DNA of 64,000 nucleotides from an uncultured Flavobacteriales bacterium (GTDB lineage Bacteria > Bacteroidota > Bacteroidia > Flavobacteriales_G > Salibacteraceae), in assembly GCA_913020435.1 (NCBI GenBank), contig CAJVZZ010000005.1:1-64000 (forward strand), given 5' to 3'. A program made the translations under genes and the position numbers. Shown piece after piece: positions 36,249-46,428 of the stretch. The stretch's first letter is position 1, and every line of letters starts with the position of its first letter. The notes under the pieces are model-generated. The model was not told where the DNA came from, searched no databases, and saw nothing but the letters and a program-made list of their open reading frames with translations.

Positions 36249-37922
36249 ATGCTCAAGCCGAAACAATTACTTCTTATTCCTTCCATATTATTCCTAACCA
36301 ACGCACTTCATTCTCAAAATGTATTTCAAGAAGCGGCAAAAGATCCTCTTGAAATTCACGGAAATTTCAACTTAAATAGTCAGTATTACTTAACTGACAG
36401 TGTTATTGCTGCACCAACTGTTGCAGAAAAATTCCTTATGAACGGGTATGCCAATGTAATTGCTACAAAAGGAGCTTTTTCAGCAGGGGCACGCTATGAA
36501 AGTTACGAAAATGCATTGCTAGGTTTTGACCCAAGATACAAAGGAAGTGGTTTTCCTTATCGCTATTTTTCATTTGAAAATAAAGGATTGAATGTCACCG
36601 TTGGTAATTTCTATGAGCAATTTGGAACAGGAATGCTACTAAGGTCATACGAAGAAAGAGACCTGGGACTTGATAATGCGATGGATGGTATTAGAGTGAA
36701 ATATGATCTAGGAAACGGAATTCGTGTTAAGGGATTGGTTGGCAGGCAGCGCTATTTTTTCGCTAAAGGTGACGGTATAGTTAGAGCTATTGATGGAGAG
36801 GTGAATCTGAATGAGGCTATTGAAGGGTGGAAAGACAATAAACTAAAGCTTTTAGTTGGCGCCAATTTTATCAGTAAATTTCAAGAGGACAATAATCCTG
36901 ACCTTGTTTTACCTGAAAACGTAGGAGCATACAGCGGAAGGATTACTGCAAGGTATGCTAACTTCTCTTTGACAGGAGAATATGCATTTAAAGAAAATGA
37001 TCCATCTGCTGATAATAGGAATATATATAAACCTGGCCAAGGGCTCTTCGTAAGTGCTTCTTATTCAAAAAAAGGTTTTGGAATTAATTTATCTGCAAAA
37101 CACATTGATAATATGAGTTTTAGGTCAGACCGAACGGAAGGCTTTAATAATCTAACAATTAATTATTTACCTGCATTAACCAAACAACATACCTACAATC
37201 TAGCAGCAACCTTATACCCATATGCCACTCAACCTACGGGAGAAGTTGCTTTTCAAGGAGATATCGTTTTTCGTCTAAAAAAGAAGACTTGGTATGGAGG
37301 TAAATATGGTACTCGAATTCTTATTAATAGCTCATTGGCTTTCGGTTTAGATTCTACTGGAATAAATGACCAAAAAACAACTCGTCAGGGGTATTCAGCC
37401 AAATTTTTCTCTCCGGGACAACAAGCATACTTTCAAGATATAAACGTTTCTGTTGAACGGAAACTAAATAAGACATTCAAGGTTAAGGCGATGTATATGA
37501 ATATGATGGTTAACAACCTCATTACTAGATATGCAGGTCTTAATGGGTCCTTCAACGGTAAAATATATGCAGATATAGCTGTGTTAGATGTTCTGTATAA
37601 AATCAGACCGAAACATGCACTGAGAGCCGAGTTTCAGGCTTTATGGAGTGATCAAGATATGGGTGATTGGGGAACAGTCGTATTAGAGTACACCTACTCT
37701 CCACATTGGTTTATTGCAATAATAGATCAGTACAATTATGGTAATAGCGTTGAAAAAAATCAGATACATTATCCATATGGAACATTTGGTTACATAAATG
37801 GTGGCAACCGTGTTTCCTTAGGGTTTGGAAGACAAAAGGCTGGCCTATTTTGTGTGGGAGGGGTTTGCAGAGTAGTTCCCGCGTCAAATGGACTTACAAT
37901 AACCGTAACTTCAAGTTTTTAG
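36249..37922 (+). CDS. DUF6029-type outer membrane beta-barrel protein
   Basis: A 557-residue protein with a signal peptide (ends LHSQNVFQEAA) and beta-barrel-like alternation throughout, ending in aromatic Phe (TSSF). I associate it with DUF6029, barrels found beside TlpA and Omp28 genes in Bacteroidota. Segments such as GNFYEQFGTGMLLRSYEERD and GKYGTRILINSSLAF look well ordered. Near the C-terminus it has two cysteines, AGLFCVGGVCRVVPAS (Cys535, Cys540), which could form a disulfide and would be a candidate target of the neighbouring thioredoxins. The function is not known to me. Confidence 0.72.
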   Translation: MLKPKQLLLIPSILFLTNALHSQNVFQEAAKDPLEIHGNFNLNSQYYLTDSVIAAPTVAEKFLMNGYANVIATKGAFSAGARYESYENALLGFDPRYKGSGFPYRYFSFENKGLNVTVGNFYEQFGTGMLLRSYEERDLGLDNAMDGIRVKYDLGNGIRVKGLVGRQRYFFAKGDGIVRAIDGEVNLNEAIEGWKDNKLKLLVGANFISKFQEDNNPDLVLPENVGAYSGRITARYANFSLTGEYAFKENDPSADNRNIYKPGQGLFVSASYSKKGFGINLSAKHIDNMSFRSDRTEGFNNLTINYLPALTKQHTYNLAATLYPYATQPTGEVAFQGDIVFRLKKKTWYGGKYGTRILINSSLAFGLDSTGINDQKTTRQGYSAKFFSPGQQAYFQDINVSVERKLNKTFKVKAMYMNMMVNNLITRYAGLNGSFNGKIYADIAVLDVLYKIRPKHALRAEFQALWSDQDMGDWGTVVLEYTYSPHWFIAIIDQYNYGNSVEKNQIHYPYGTFGYINGGNRVSLGFGRQKAGLFCVGGVCRVVPASNGLTITVTSSF

Positions 37923-37928
37923 ATTACT

Positions 37929-38843
37929 ATGAAAAAATATTTTTATATACTTTTTGTTTCTTTTATTGGACTAAATAGTTGCGATAAAATTGAAGATCCC
38001 TATGAGGGAATTGAAAAACCTGTAATAATTGTGGATACAACTACATTCTGTGGGTTTGCTGAATATGATAGTGAATTAAACGATACCACCTATAACGACA
38101 CTACTTCAAATATCCGTAAAGTGTTATTAGAAGAATATACAGGTCATCTGTGTGGATTCTGTCCTCCTGAATCAAAAAGATTGGTTGCTAAAACGGAAAA
38201 TGAGCTTAAAGGAAAGGCAATTGTGATGAGTATTCATGCAGCTAATTTTGCATTCTTAGTCCCTTCTAAAGGTTACAATACAGATTTCACTACACCAGAA
38301 GGAGATGATTTACATGAAAGATATAAAGGAGGAAATAGCGCTCCTAGTTTAATGATGAATCGAACAAATACTCCAGCATCTGCAAGTCAATGGAATGGAA
38401 TGTTAGATTCATTAGATAAATCCGGTTATTATAATGACCCTGTAGTAAAATTCAAAGTGAGAAATATTTATAATGAGACGATTAAAACAGGTAGAGTTGA
38501 TCTTGATATCGAGTTTTTAAAAGCTTTTTCAGGGACCAATTTTGTTGTTGGTGTTTATATAACTGAGGACCATATTTTAGCTAAACAAAAATATTACGGT
38601 GAAAGCCCTGAAGACGTCGATAACTACGATCATAGACATGCTATAAGAACTGCAGCCACACCAACCTTTGGCGCAAGCTTTGTTACTGATGATCTTGTTA
38701 TAAACCAAAAAGAGAGTTCCTCTTTCTGCTATGAAATAACGGATGAATGGAATGCTGACAATTGCAGTATAGTAGTTTTTATCGGCAATTCTGATAACAA
38801 TCAGATCTATCAAGCAGAAGAAGTTCAAGTAAAAAGTGAGTAA
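37929..38843 (+). CDS. Omp28-related outer membrane lipoprotein with CxxC
   Basis: A 304-residue lipoprotein (lipobox LNSC, Cys18). After an acidic linker comes a thioredoxin-like block, VLLEEYTGHLCGFCPPESKR, with a CxxC at Cys75-Cys78, and VMSIHAANFAF and GNSAPSLMMNRTNTP, as in the Omp28 family. This part carries the fold; the second half (FKVRNIYNETIKTGRVDLDI...) is beta-rich. It starts 7 bases after the DUF6029 gene and its stop overlaps the next ATG (TAATG). Omp28 proteins are abundant in Bacteroidota, but their role is undefined; a surface thiol protein is an inference from the CxxC. Confidence 0.85.
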   Translation: MKKYFYILFVSFIGLNSCDKIEDPYEGIEKPVIIVDTTTFCGFAEYDSELNDTTYNDTTSNIRKVLLEEYTGHLCGFCPPESKRLVAKTENELKGKAIVMSIHAANFAFLVPSKGYNTDFTTPEGDDLHERYKGGNSAPSLMMNRTNTPASASQWNGMLDSLDKSGYYNDPVVKFKVRNIYNETIKTGRVDLDIEFLKAFSGTNFVVGVYITEDHILAKQKYYGESPEDVDNYDHRHAIRTAATPTFGASFVTDDLVINQKESSSFCYEITDEWNADNCSIVVFIGNSDNNQIYQAEEVQVKSE

Positions 38844-39460
38844 TGCATAAAGCTGGATTTTCGATTTTCCTCCTTTTATTTTCCTTAACTCTTTATACTC
38901 AAGAAGGCTCTAAATCATCTTCTTTTAAAGCAGGAATAAAAGCAGGAATAAATACCTCTCAAATGGACGGTGATGGCTATGCTGGATTCAATAAAATAAA
39001 CCCACAAGCTGGTTTTTTTCTGCAGAAAAAGCTCAGTAAAGTCGCGCAACTTCAATTCGAAATTATCTACATTCAAAAAGGCTCTAGGTATCCTGGTGAT
39101 CCTGATAATGGGATTTTTACTACCTATAGAGTTCAGATGGATTATATGGAAGTACCCATTTTATATCAACACGAATGGCGTAAATTTATTTTTGAGATTG
39201 GGCCTGGTATAGGATTCTTATTCAATACAAAGGAAGAAGATTCATTTGGTATTGTTCCTCAAAGTGGATTCAAATGGAGACCATGGGAACTGGATGCAAT
39301 GCTTGGTGTAAATTACTATATAACTGAGAAGGCCTTTATAAATATTAGAATCCACCGATCGTTAGTTTCAACTGTAACAACCGTTGCAATTACTCCTTAT
39401 GGTACTTTTGGAGGAGCGTTCAATTCCGTAATTGGAACCAGTTTTAATTGGACATTTTAA
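38843..39460 (+). CDS. PorT/OmpA-type small outer membrane beta-barrel
   Basis: A 205-residue protein with a signal peptide ([20 protein letters not shown]) and an eight-strand-type barrel of the outer-membrane beta-barrel family seen in Bacteroidota ([38 protein letters not shown] and [11 protein letters not shown]), ending in Phe (GTSFNWTF). Its ATG overlaps the Omp28 stop, so it belongs to the same unit. It converges on queG with a 4-base overlap of the 3' ends. The ligand or partner is unknown. Confidence 0.78.
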   Translation: MHKAGFSIFLLLFSLTLYTQEGSKSSSFKAGIKAGINTSQMDGDGYAGFNKINPQAGFFLQKKLSKVAQLQFEIIYIQKGSRYPGDPDNGIFTTYRVQMDYMEVPILYQHEWRKFIFEIGPGIGFLFNTKEEDSFGIVPQSGFKWRPWELDAMLGVNYYITEKAFINIRIHRSLVSTVTTVAITPYGTFGGAFNSVIGTSFNWTF

Positions 39461-40380
39461 TTTCCAATAAATTTTAAATTTCGTTTTAGCCCTTCAAATT
39501 TGGTTCTTTTAACAGCTGATCTTTTAAATATTTCCTTAAAAACGTCTTCACTTAGTTCCTCCCAATCTTTCCCTGTAAATGAAAGTAATTTCGGATTTGG
39601 GCTAAAAGCTTCCTCAGAATGTGGTTTACTGAATTTGTTCCAAGGACAAACATCTTGGCAGATATCACAACCGAAAGCCCATTTTTCAAACTTACCTTGT
39701 TGTTCCATAGGAATATCCGATTTCAACTCGATAGTGAAATATGAAATGCACTTGCTTCCATCCACAACATAAGGTTCTACTATTGCACCAGTGGGACATT
39801 CATCAATACATTTAGTACAAGTACCACAATAATCATTGATTGGATTGTCATAATCCAACTCAACGTCCAAAACAATTTCAGCAACAAAAAAGAAGGAACC
39901 CTTCTTCGGATGAATCAAATTGGTGTTCTTACCAACCCAACCCAAACCAGATTTCTCAGCCCATACCTTGTCCATAATAGGAGCACTATCAACAAATGCT
40001 CTCGCATTGATATCTCCCACCTCTAGACCAATTATTTTAATAAGTTCTTTTAGCTTTCTCTTTATTACAAAGTGATAATCTTCCCCATAAGCATACTTGG
40101 AAATTTTAGGAGCATCAGACACCTGGACTTCCTCAGGATAATAATTGAGAGTGCAACTTATTATGGATTTAGCCCCTACCAAAAGTTCCGTAGGATCAAT
40201 TCTTTTATCAAAATGGTTTTCCATCCAGGACATTGTTCCATGATAACCACTTTGAAGCCACTTTTCGAGCCTTGGTGCCTCTTTTTCAAGTCTTACCGCC
40301 TTTGATATACCAACTTGTTCGAAGCCTATCTCTTTTGCCTTAGATTTAATTAAATGTGTTAAGCGTGTTTGCTTAAGCAT
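39457..40380 (-). CDS. queG: Epoxyqueuosine reductase QueG
   Basis: Last step of queuosine synthesis: reduces epoxyqueuosine to queuosine in tRNA, using cobalamin and two [4Fe-4S] clusters. 307 residues, with HYHF-type cobalamin-binding region ([16 protein letters not shown]), the catalytic-region [19 protein letters not shown], and cysteine clusters [14 protein letters not shown] and [14 protein letters not shown]. The ATG overlaps the ruvB stop by one base. It shows that the organism handles queuosine; the QueF-like gene at 7536 is not a normal queuosine enzyme. Confidence 0.96.
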   Translation of the reverse strand: MLKQTRLTHLIKSKAKEIGFEQVGISKAVRLEKEAPRLEKWLQSGYHGTMSWMENHFDKRIDPTELLVGAKSIISCTLNYYPEEVQVSDAPKISKYAYGEDYHFVIKRKLKELIKIIGLEVGDINARAFVDSAPIMDKVWAEKSGLGWVGKNTNLIHPKKGSFFFVAEIVLDVELDYDNPINDYCGTCTKCIDECPTGAIVEPYVVDGSKCISYFTIELKSDIPMEQQGKFEKWAFGCDICQDVCPWNKFSKPHSEEAFSPNPKLLSFTGKDWEELSEDVFKEIFKRSAVKRTKFEGLKRNLKFIGN

Positions 40381-41402
40381 TAAAATAAAGTGTTTTGTGA
40401 CGCTTGTGGAGAAATACCCAAATGCAAATAAGCCTTTTCAGTAACTTCTCTTCCTCTTGGAGTTCGCATTAAAAATCCTTCTTGAATAAGAAACGGTTCA
40501 TACACCTCTTCTATAGTACCTGAATCTTCACTAACAGCAGTAGCAATCGTATTCAGACCGACAGGTCCACCTTTAAATTTTGTAATAAGTGTAACCAAAA
40601 TTTTATTATCCATCTCATCTAATCCTGATTGATCAACATTTAATGCTTCAAGAGCATAATGAGAAATTTTTTGATCTATATGACCATCTCCTTTTATTTG
40701 AGCAAAATCGCGAACTCTTCGCAAAAGGGCATTGGTTATTCTTGGTGTACCCCTGCTCCTACTTGCGATTTCTTTAGCTGCTAAATCTTCAATTTCAATG
40801 CCTAATATTTGAGAACTGCGTTTAATTATTTTAGTTAAAATCTTGGAGTTGTAATATTGCAATCTAGAATTAATACCAAATCGCGCTCTTAGGGGCGATG
40901 TTAATAAACCGGATCTAGTTGTCGCTCCTATGAGGGTGAATGGTTCCAAATCAATCTGGACGCTTCTTGCATTCGGTCCAGTATCAATCATAATATCAAT
41001 TCTATAGTCCTCCATAGCTGAATATAAAAACTCTTCAACGATAGGACTTAATCGATGTATTTCATCAATAAATAGAACATCATTCCTATCAAGGTTAGTC
41101 AATAAGCCAGCAAGATCTCCTGGCTTATCTAAAACCGGGCCTGAAGTTACTTTTATTCCAACACCGAGTTCATTTGCAATTATAAGAGCCAGCGTAGTTT
41201 TACCAAGTCCCGGAGGTCCATGCAATAAGACATGGTCAAGAGCCTCCTCTCTTTGAAGTGCAGCCTCAACAAATACTTTAAGGTTATCTAAAACCTTTTC
41301 TTGCCCAGTAAAGTCACCGAAACGATTTGGTCTTAATACTTTCTCTATATCCTTATCAGTGGAGTTTAGATGCTCAGATTCTGGATTTAAATTATCATTC
41401 AT
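40380..41402 (-). CDS. ruvB: Holliday junction DNA helicase RuvB
   Basis: Hexameric AAA+ motor for branch migration. 340 residues, normal length. Walker [21 protein letters not shown], Walker [12 protein letters not shown], sensor 1 [20 protein letters not shown] and the C-terminal winged helix ([35 protein letters not shown]). It overlaps queG by one base and is encoded away from ruvA. Confidence 0.98.
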   Translation of the reverse strand: MNDNLNPESEHLNSTDKDIEKVLRPNRFGDFTGQEKVLDNLKVFVEAALQREEALDHVLLHGPPGLGKTTLALIIANELGVGIKVTSGPVLDKPGDLAGLLTNLDRNDVLFIDEIHRLSPIVEEFLYSAMEDYRIDIMIDTGPNARSVQIDLEPFTLIGATTRSGLLTSPLRARFGINSRLQYYNSKILTKIIKRSSQILGIEIEDLAAKEIASRSRGTPRITNALLRRVRDFAQIKGDGHIDQKISHYALEALNVDQSGLDEMDNKILVTLITKFKGGPVGLNTIATAVSEDSGTIEEVYEPFLIQEGFLMRTPRGREVTEKAYLHLGISPQASQNTLF

Positions 41403-41430
41403 GGCAATTCTTGGAAACCAAATTTAAGAC

Positions 41431-41466
41431 AAAAAAAATGCCCTAAATCTAAGTAGATTAGGACAT
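41431..41466 (-). terminator. Rho-independent terminator after the ACIII-oxidase operon
   Basis: On the minus strand TGTCCTAATCT and AGATTTAGGGCA form an imperfect 11-12 bp stem with loop ACTT, followed by eight T residues. It lies 25 bases beyond the coxA stop and closes the long act-cox operon before ruvB. Confidence 0.88.
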
Positions 41467-41490
41467 TTTAAATAATTTTTTCATTAGCAA

Positions 41491-43272
41491 TCAATGACCC
41501 TCACCATCAATTTCACCCTCTTCTAAAGGAACAGTTTGTGGTACAAAGTCTTGTCCGGGAATCCTATAGTCAGTACCATCTTTACTTGGTTTACTATAAT
41601 CATATGCCCATCTATGAACAACGGGTAACTCTCCAGGCCAATTTCCATGAACATGCTCTACAGGAGTTGTCCATTCCAAAGTATTACTTCCCCAGGGATT
41701 TTGAGGAGCCTTAGGACCATTGAACATTGAATAAATCAAATTGAATAAGAAAATAAATTGAGCTAATCCGCCAACCATTGCAAACATTGTCACCATATAA
41801 CTGATATCACTAAGACCATCAAATAAAGGGAATTCCGTATTTGCGTAATACCTTCTAGGTACACCAGCTAAACCTTGAAAATGCTGAGGGAAAAACACAC
41901 CATATGCCGTAATAAAGGTCAGCCAAAAGTGAACATAACCCAATTTCTTATTAAGCATTCTTCCCCACATCTTAGGAAACCAATGGTAAACACCGGCAAA
42001 CATTGCCATTACTGCAGAAAGCCCCATAACAATATGGAAGTGAGCAACAACAAAATAAGTATCATGAAGATTTATATCTAAAGCCGCATCAGCTAGAATG
42101 ATACCAGTTACCCCACCTGTTATAAAAGTAGACACCATTCCTATTGAAAACATCATTGCAGGAGTATAACGAATTGATCCTTTCCAAAGCGTAGACAGAT
42201 AATTAAATGCCTTTACTGCAGATGGAATTGCAATTAATAAAGTTGTAAAAGTAAACACGGCACCAACAAATGGATTCATTCCCGTAACGAACATGTGATG
42301 TCCCCAAACTATAAATGAAAGAAAGCCTATTGCCAATATAGAACCTACCATAGCTCTGTAACCAAAAATTGGCTTTCTTGAATTTGTAGAAATCACTTCG
42401 GAACTAATACCTAATGCAGGTAGAATGATGATATATACTTCTGGATGACCTAAAAACCAAAATAAATGCTGAAACAGCAATGGGCTACCTCCAGTATGAT
42501 CTAAGGCTTCGCCTGCAATATAAATATCAGATAAATAAAAAGAAGTTCCGAATGTACGATCGAATATTAATAACAACACAGCAGCAAATAATACAGGGAA
42601 TGACAAAACACCAAGTATAGCTGTAACGAATAATGCCCAGATTGATAAAGGTAATCTAAGCATATTCATCCCTTTAGTTCTTAAATTAATTACTGTTACG
42701 ATATAATTAATTCCACCTAATAGTGATGACACAATGAAAAAAGACATACTAACTAACCAAAGGGTCATTCCAGTTCCTGAACCTGGCATTGCCTGAGGCA
42801 ATGCACTTAACGGCGGATAAATTGTCCAGCCTGCAGAAGCAGGGCCACTCTCCACGTATAATGACGCAATCATTACGACTGAGGATAAGAAAAAGAACCA
42901 ATATGAAAGCATATTCATCATTCCAGAGGCCATATCTCTTGCACCAATCTGCAATGGAATCAATAAATTAGCGAAAGTTCCGCTCAATCCTGCTGTTAAT
43001 AGGAAAAACACCATTATGGTTCCGTGAATCGTTACTAGAGCCAAATACATGTTCGGATCCAATACTCCACCTGGAGCCCACTTATCTCCTAGAAAAAAGT
43101 TAAGTACTGCAAAACTTTCCCCAGGGAAAGCCAATTGAAGTCTAAATAATAACGACATGGCCATACCAATAAAGGCCATCGTTGTTCCCGTCAATAAGAA
43201 TTGACGAGAAATCATCTTATGATCGTAACTAAATAAATACTTTGTAATAAACGTCTCTTTATGTCCAGCCAT
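41491..43272 (-). CDS. coxA: Cytochrome c oxidase subunit I
   Basis: Catalytic subunit of the heme-copper oxidase that reduces O2 to water and pumps protons. The ATG at 43272 (MAGHKETFITKYLF) is preceded by a GGAAAGAAG-type site; the longer frame upstream overlaps subunit II. 593 residues, 12 spans, with heme and CuB histidines in LALVTIHGTIMVFF, WFLGHPEVYIIILPALG (XGHPEV motif of A1-type oxidases), IVWGHHMFVTGMNP and HDTYFVVAHFHIVMG. It follows coxB by 22 bases and is the last gene of the act operon, so the oxidase is probably physically joined to ACIII. Confidence 0.96.
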   Translation of the reverse strand: MAGHKETFITKYLFSYDHKMISRQFLLTGTTMAFIGMAMSLLFRLQLAFPGESFAVLNFFLGDKWAPGGVLDPNMYLALVTIHGTIMVFFLLTAGLSGTFANLLIPLQIGARDMASGMMNMLSYWFFFLSSVVMIASLYVESGPASAGWTIYPPLSALPQAMPGSGTGMTLWLVSMSFFIVSSLLGGINYIVTVINLRTKGMNMLRLPLSIWALFVTAILGVLSFPVLFAAVLLLIFDRTFGTSFYLSDIYIAGEALDHTGGSPLLFQHLFWFLGHPEVYIIILPALGISSEVISTNSRKPIFGYRAMVGSILAIGFLSFIVWGHHMFVTGMNPFVGAVFTFTTLLIAIPSAVKAFNYLSTLWKGSIRYTPAMMFSIGMVSTFITGGVTGIILADAALDINLHDTYFVVAHFHIVMGLSAVMAMFAGVYHWFPKMWGRMLNKKLGYVHFWLTFITAYGVFFPQHFQGLAGVPRRYYANTEFPLFDGLSDISYMVTMFAMVGGLAQFIFLFNLIYSMFNGPKAPQNPWGSNTLEWTTPVEHVHGNWPGELPVVHRWAYDYSKPSKDGTDYRIPGQDFVPQTVPLEEGEIDGEGH

Positions 43273-43294
43273 CTTCTTTCCGCCTATATAATTC

Positions 43295-44449
43295 TTATTG
43301 TGCTTGCGCAACGTTGAACTTTGGTTGCTCTGCCAACCATTTGTTATACTCTTCTTCTGTTTCAACAATAATATTCATCTGCATATTGTAATGTGCAGCA
43401 CCACAAATTTTATTACATAAAAGTAAATAATCAAAATCTGGGTTTCCCGTGATCTTTTTCATTTCCTTAGTAGTGATAATTGGTGTAAAATAAAAGTGTG
43501 TTATTACACCCGGCACTGCATTCATCTGAGCCCTGAAATGAGGCATATAAGCTGAATGAAGTACATCTTGACTGCGTATTGAAAAATTCACCGATTTATT
43601 TACAGGAATATGAAACTCCACCTTCGTTATGATATCATCATTTGCAATATCGAAATTTTCATTTTTACTTTGTTCTTCATATTGAAGCACCGCAGCTCTA
43701 TTTTTCTTTACAAGAATAATATTATCAAGGATTTCATCATCACTTACACCACCGGGGAAAACCTTTTCACGACTAGCTTCTAATTCAAATATTTTATCAT
43801 CATATTCGTTTAATCTGTCATCTATTGATGAACTATTAATGACACCTAACGCATTCGTTGTAGATATCATTCTAAAGTTCGCTTTACCCAGCTGATTATC
43901 TTCACCTGCATAACGTGCTGTCCAATCAAATTGTCTAGCATAAAGCTCAATATTAATAGAATCTTCAGGTTTATCCATTAACATAGAGTTCCATGCTGAA
44001 ATTCCATAAATAACGATTATTGTGAGGACAACTGCTGGAGTTGTAGTCCAAATTAATTCTAGCCTATTATTGTGAGTTACAAATGTTGCTTTTGGACTAA
44101 CATTTTTAGCATATTTGAAAATAAACACCATTAGAAGGATGTGAGTAAGTCCAGCTGCAGTAATGATTATAATCATATTGAGATCCATCAACCAATCATA
44201 CTCTAAACCGTGTAAAGAAGCTGATTGTGGTAATAATTGATCACCATACGACGCAACTAAATAAATGAAGAATGCAAAAAATCCTAAGAAAAACACAACA
44301 AATGCCCAACGGATATTATTGGTTTCTTGATCGTTTACTTGGATCTCATCAGTGCCTTTAAGCGCATTCGATAAATCAAATACTCTTAGCATTTGAACTA
44401 TAGATACGATTCCAACAATAATGACTAAGGAAAATAACAGTGCAGTCAT
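43295..44449 (-). CDS. coxB: Cytochrome c oxidase subunit II
   Basis: Carries the CuA centre that takes electrons from cytochrome c. 384 residues with three hydrophobic segments in the N-terminal part (about 3-22, 48-68 and 95-115) and a C-terminal cupredoxin domain. The CuA ligands are visible in LLCNKICGAAHYNMQM (Cys345, Cys349, His353, Met356) with the distal histidine in VLHSAYMPHFRAQM. The usual C-x-E-I-C glutamate is lysine here. An insert of about 75 charged residues (SSSIDDRLNEYDDKIFELEA and onward) splits the cupredoxin domain after FRMISTTNALG, which explains the extra length. Confidence 0.93.
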   Translation of the reverse strand: MTALLFSLVIIVGIVSIVQMLRVFDLSNALKGTDEIQVNDQETNNIRWAFVVFFLGFFAFFIYLVASYGDQLLPQSASLHGLEYDWLMDLNMIIIITAAGLTHILLMVFIFKYAKNVSPKATFVTHNNRLELIWTTTPAVVLTIIVIYGISAWNSMLMDKPEDSINIELYARQFDWTARYAGEDNQLGKANFRMISTTNALGVINSSSIDDRLNEYDDKIFELEASREKVFPGGVSDDEILDNIILVKKNRAAVLQYEEQSKNENFDIANDDIITKVEFHIPVNKSVNFSIRSQDVLHSAYMPHFRAQMNAVPGVITHFYFTPIITTKEMKKITGNPDFDYLLLCNKICGAAHYNMQMNIIVETEEEYNKWLAEQPKFNVAQAQ

Positions 44450-44481
44450 GTCTATTTTTATTTTTAAGTCTTAACCGTTAA

Positions 44482-45768
44482 TTAATGAATTTCATGATGA
44501 ACACTTTCATCAAAGAATGGATGATTCTTAGGAACAAGAGGCGCTTTAGCAAGTGTTCTTGTAATTACAAAAGCAAATAATCCAACAAAGCCAATAGCCA
44601 TTCCTACCTCTAATAAACCTATATATCCATGTTGTTTCATAGTGCCCGGAGTAACCAGCATATAAACGTCTACCCAATGTCCGCAGAAAAGTATTATACC
44701 CATTATCGTTAACATCATTCTATTTCTTTTCTTATCTCTATCCATTAAGGCAATCATAGGGAATATAAAGTTCACGAAGAACATGCCCCAATACAATAAT
44801 GGATAAGCATTTATTCTAGCTTGAAAGTAAGTTACCTCTTCTGGAATGTTTGCATACCAGATCAACATAAACTGGGAGAAGAATAAATACGACCACAAGA
44901 ACGAGATTGCGAACATCCATTTTCCCAAATCGTGGATGTGACTATCATTAACCTCTTTCAATTCTCCTATACTCTTCAGCCATACAACCATGAGAATTGC
45001 GACAATCATTGCACTTAACCACAAACCTGAGAACACATACCACCCAAATAAAGTTGAGAACCAGTGCGTATCAATTGACATGATCCAATCCCAAGGGACA
45101 AATGTCGAAATAGGGTATCCAAATGCAACTAAAAATATAGCCGAATCTCTAACATTCTTAAAATGACGACCACGCTCGAAACCCAAATCTTCCTCTAACG
45201 ATCTTGTTCTGAAACGCTTCCACATATAAATCCAACCACCCATAATCAACAATTGCCGAATTATCATAAACGGCACATTAAGATATGCAATTTTACCAGC
45301 AATTATTTCATCGAAATCAGGATTTACAATGGCCCCTTCTACAGGCTCTGAATAATAAGTTATTCCTTCTGCCGTTTTAACCATAAAATCGCTGTAGACC
45401 GAAGCATCCATCCAATGATATAGATGATGCATATGAAATGCACCAGCAATTAGCACAATAAATAATGCTACTGCACCATAAGGCATAAAACTTCCAATTG
45501 CCTCTAAAATCCGTTTAATCACAACCCACCACCCTGATTCAGCCGCATAATTTACAGCCATAAAAAACGTGGCACATGCCGCAATCCCAAAAAAGAAAAA
45601 GCCATTTATTAATAAATTTGACCAAAACCTTGCTACCGCGTGATGGTGTGCATGTTCATCACCAGCCATAAACAATGAGGCAATACCCATGATTAGCGCA
45701 AGTCCGCCTATGGCCATGAAAATCATTGACCATCTTTTGACTTTGTTCGGTATAGTAAATTGTTCCAT
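44482..45768 (-). CDS. actF: Alternative complex III subunit ActF
   Basis: A 428-residue membrane protein with about ten spans, the quinol:cytochrome c oxidoreductase quinone-binding subunit 2 of alternative complex III (NrfD-like). Typical segments: KRWSMIFMAIGGLALIMGIA, FFFFGIAACATFFMAVNYA, FVPWDWIMSIDTHWFSTLFG and MLTIMGIILFCGHWVDVYML. ACIII oxidises menaquinol and passes electrons to the adjacent oxidase. A histidine-rich end (HHEIH) is present. Confidence 0.94.
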   Translation of the reverse strand: MEQFTIPNKVKRWSMIFMAIGGLALIMGIASLFMAGDEHAHHHAVARFWSNLLINGFFFFGIAACATFFMAVNYAAESGWWVVIKRILEAIGSFMPYGAVALFIVLIAGAFHMHHLYHWMDASVYSDFMVKTAEGITYYSEPVEGAIVNPDFDEIIAGKIAYLNVPFMIIRQLLIMGGWIYMWKRFRTRSLEEDLGFERGRHFKNVRDSAIFLVAFGYPISTFVPWDWIMSIDTHWFSTLFGWYVFSGLWLSAMIVAILMVVWLKSIGELKEVNDSHIHDLGKWMFAISFLWSYLFFSQFMLIWYANIPEEVTYFQARINAYPLLYWGMFFVNFIFPMIALMDRDKKRNRMMLTIMGIILFCGHWVDVYMLVTPGTMKQHGYIGLLEVGMAIGFVGLFAFVITRTLAKAPLVPKNHPFFDESVHHEIH

Positions 45769-45782
45769 TGAAAAAGCGCTTT

Positions 45783-46424
45783 TTATTTAGATTCTTCTTG
45801 TTCTTTATTATCCTCAGCTTTCGCTGATGTTCCACCCAGCTTTTGCAATGTCTGTACATACAAAATCACATTCCAACGTTCAGTTTTCGTCATCTGAGAT
45901 GCGTGAGAACCCATTAAATTTTTTCCGTAGTTAAGCGTGTGAAATATTTTACCCTCAGGTAAATCCTTCAGAGCCCCAGAATATGAAGGTGGTTGAGGAT
46001 ATTCACTGTTTGTCGGTACGGTTCCATCACCCAGTCCTTTTTTTCCATGACAATGAACACAATACCTTGTGAAAAGTACTTTGGCGTCAGCTAAACTCAG
46101 TTCTGTTGCTTCAAGAGGATTCTTCAAATTTACTCCAGCCGCTTCGTAGCCCTCAATCGTATTTGGATAGGGGTAAGGTAAGTTATCAGAACCTCTTGCT
46201 ATTGTATTATTAGCAGGAAGCCGAGCACTCATTATTTTAGTTCCTGAAATCTCATTCTCACCATAAGTTTCAAATGTTGGAGATCGATACATATCAGGCA
46301 TGTACTCAACTCCTGGACTATTTGGATCTGACTGGCATGCTCCTAAAAGTACGCCTGCAAATAAGATCATTAAGAAAACTCTTAATGCTTTGCTAACTGT
46401 AATTGTATAATTTACTCTTGCCAT
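45783..46424 (-). CDS. actE: Alternative complex III cytochrome c subunit ActE
   Basis: Membrane-anchored monoheme cytochrome c of ACIII. The ATG at 46424 (MARVNYTITVS) is better than an in-frame TTG upstream that would overlap actD. A lipoprotein signal ends LLGACQSD, so the protein is lipid-anchored. The heme motif is RYCVHCHGKKGLGDGTVP with a later axial Met (GKNLMGSHASQM). 213 residues with an acidic C-terminal tail. It passes electrons on to the oxidase. Confidence 0.94.
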   Translation of the reverse strand: MARVNYTITVSKALRVFLMILFAGVLLGACQSDPNSPGVEYMPDMYRSPTFETYGENEISGTKIMSARLPANNTIARGSDNLPYPYPNTIEGYEAAGVNLKNPLEATELSLADAKVLFTRYCVHCHGKKGLGDGTVPTNSEYPQPPSYSGALKDLPEGKIFHTLNYGKNLMGSHASQMTKTERWNVILYVQTLQKLGGTSAKAEDNKEQEESK

Positions 46425-46428
46425 GTTC

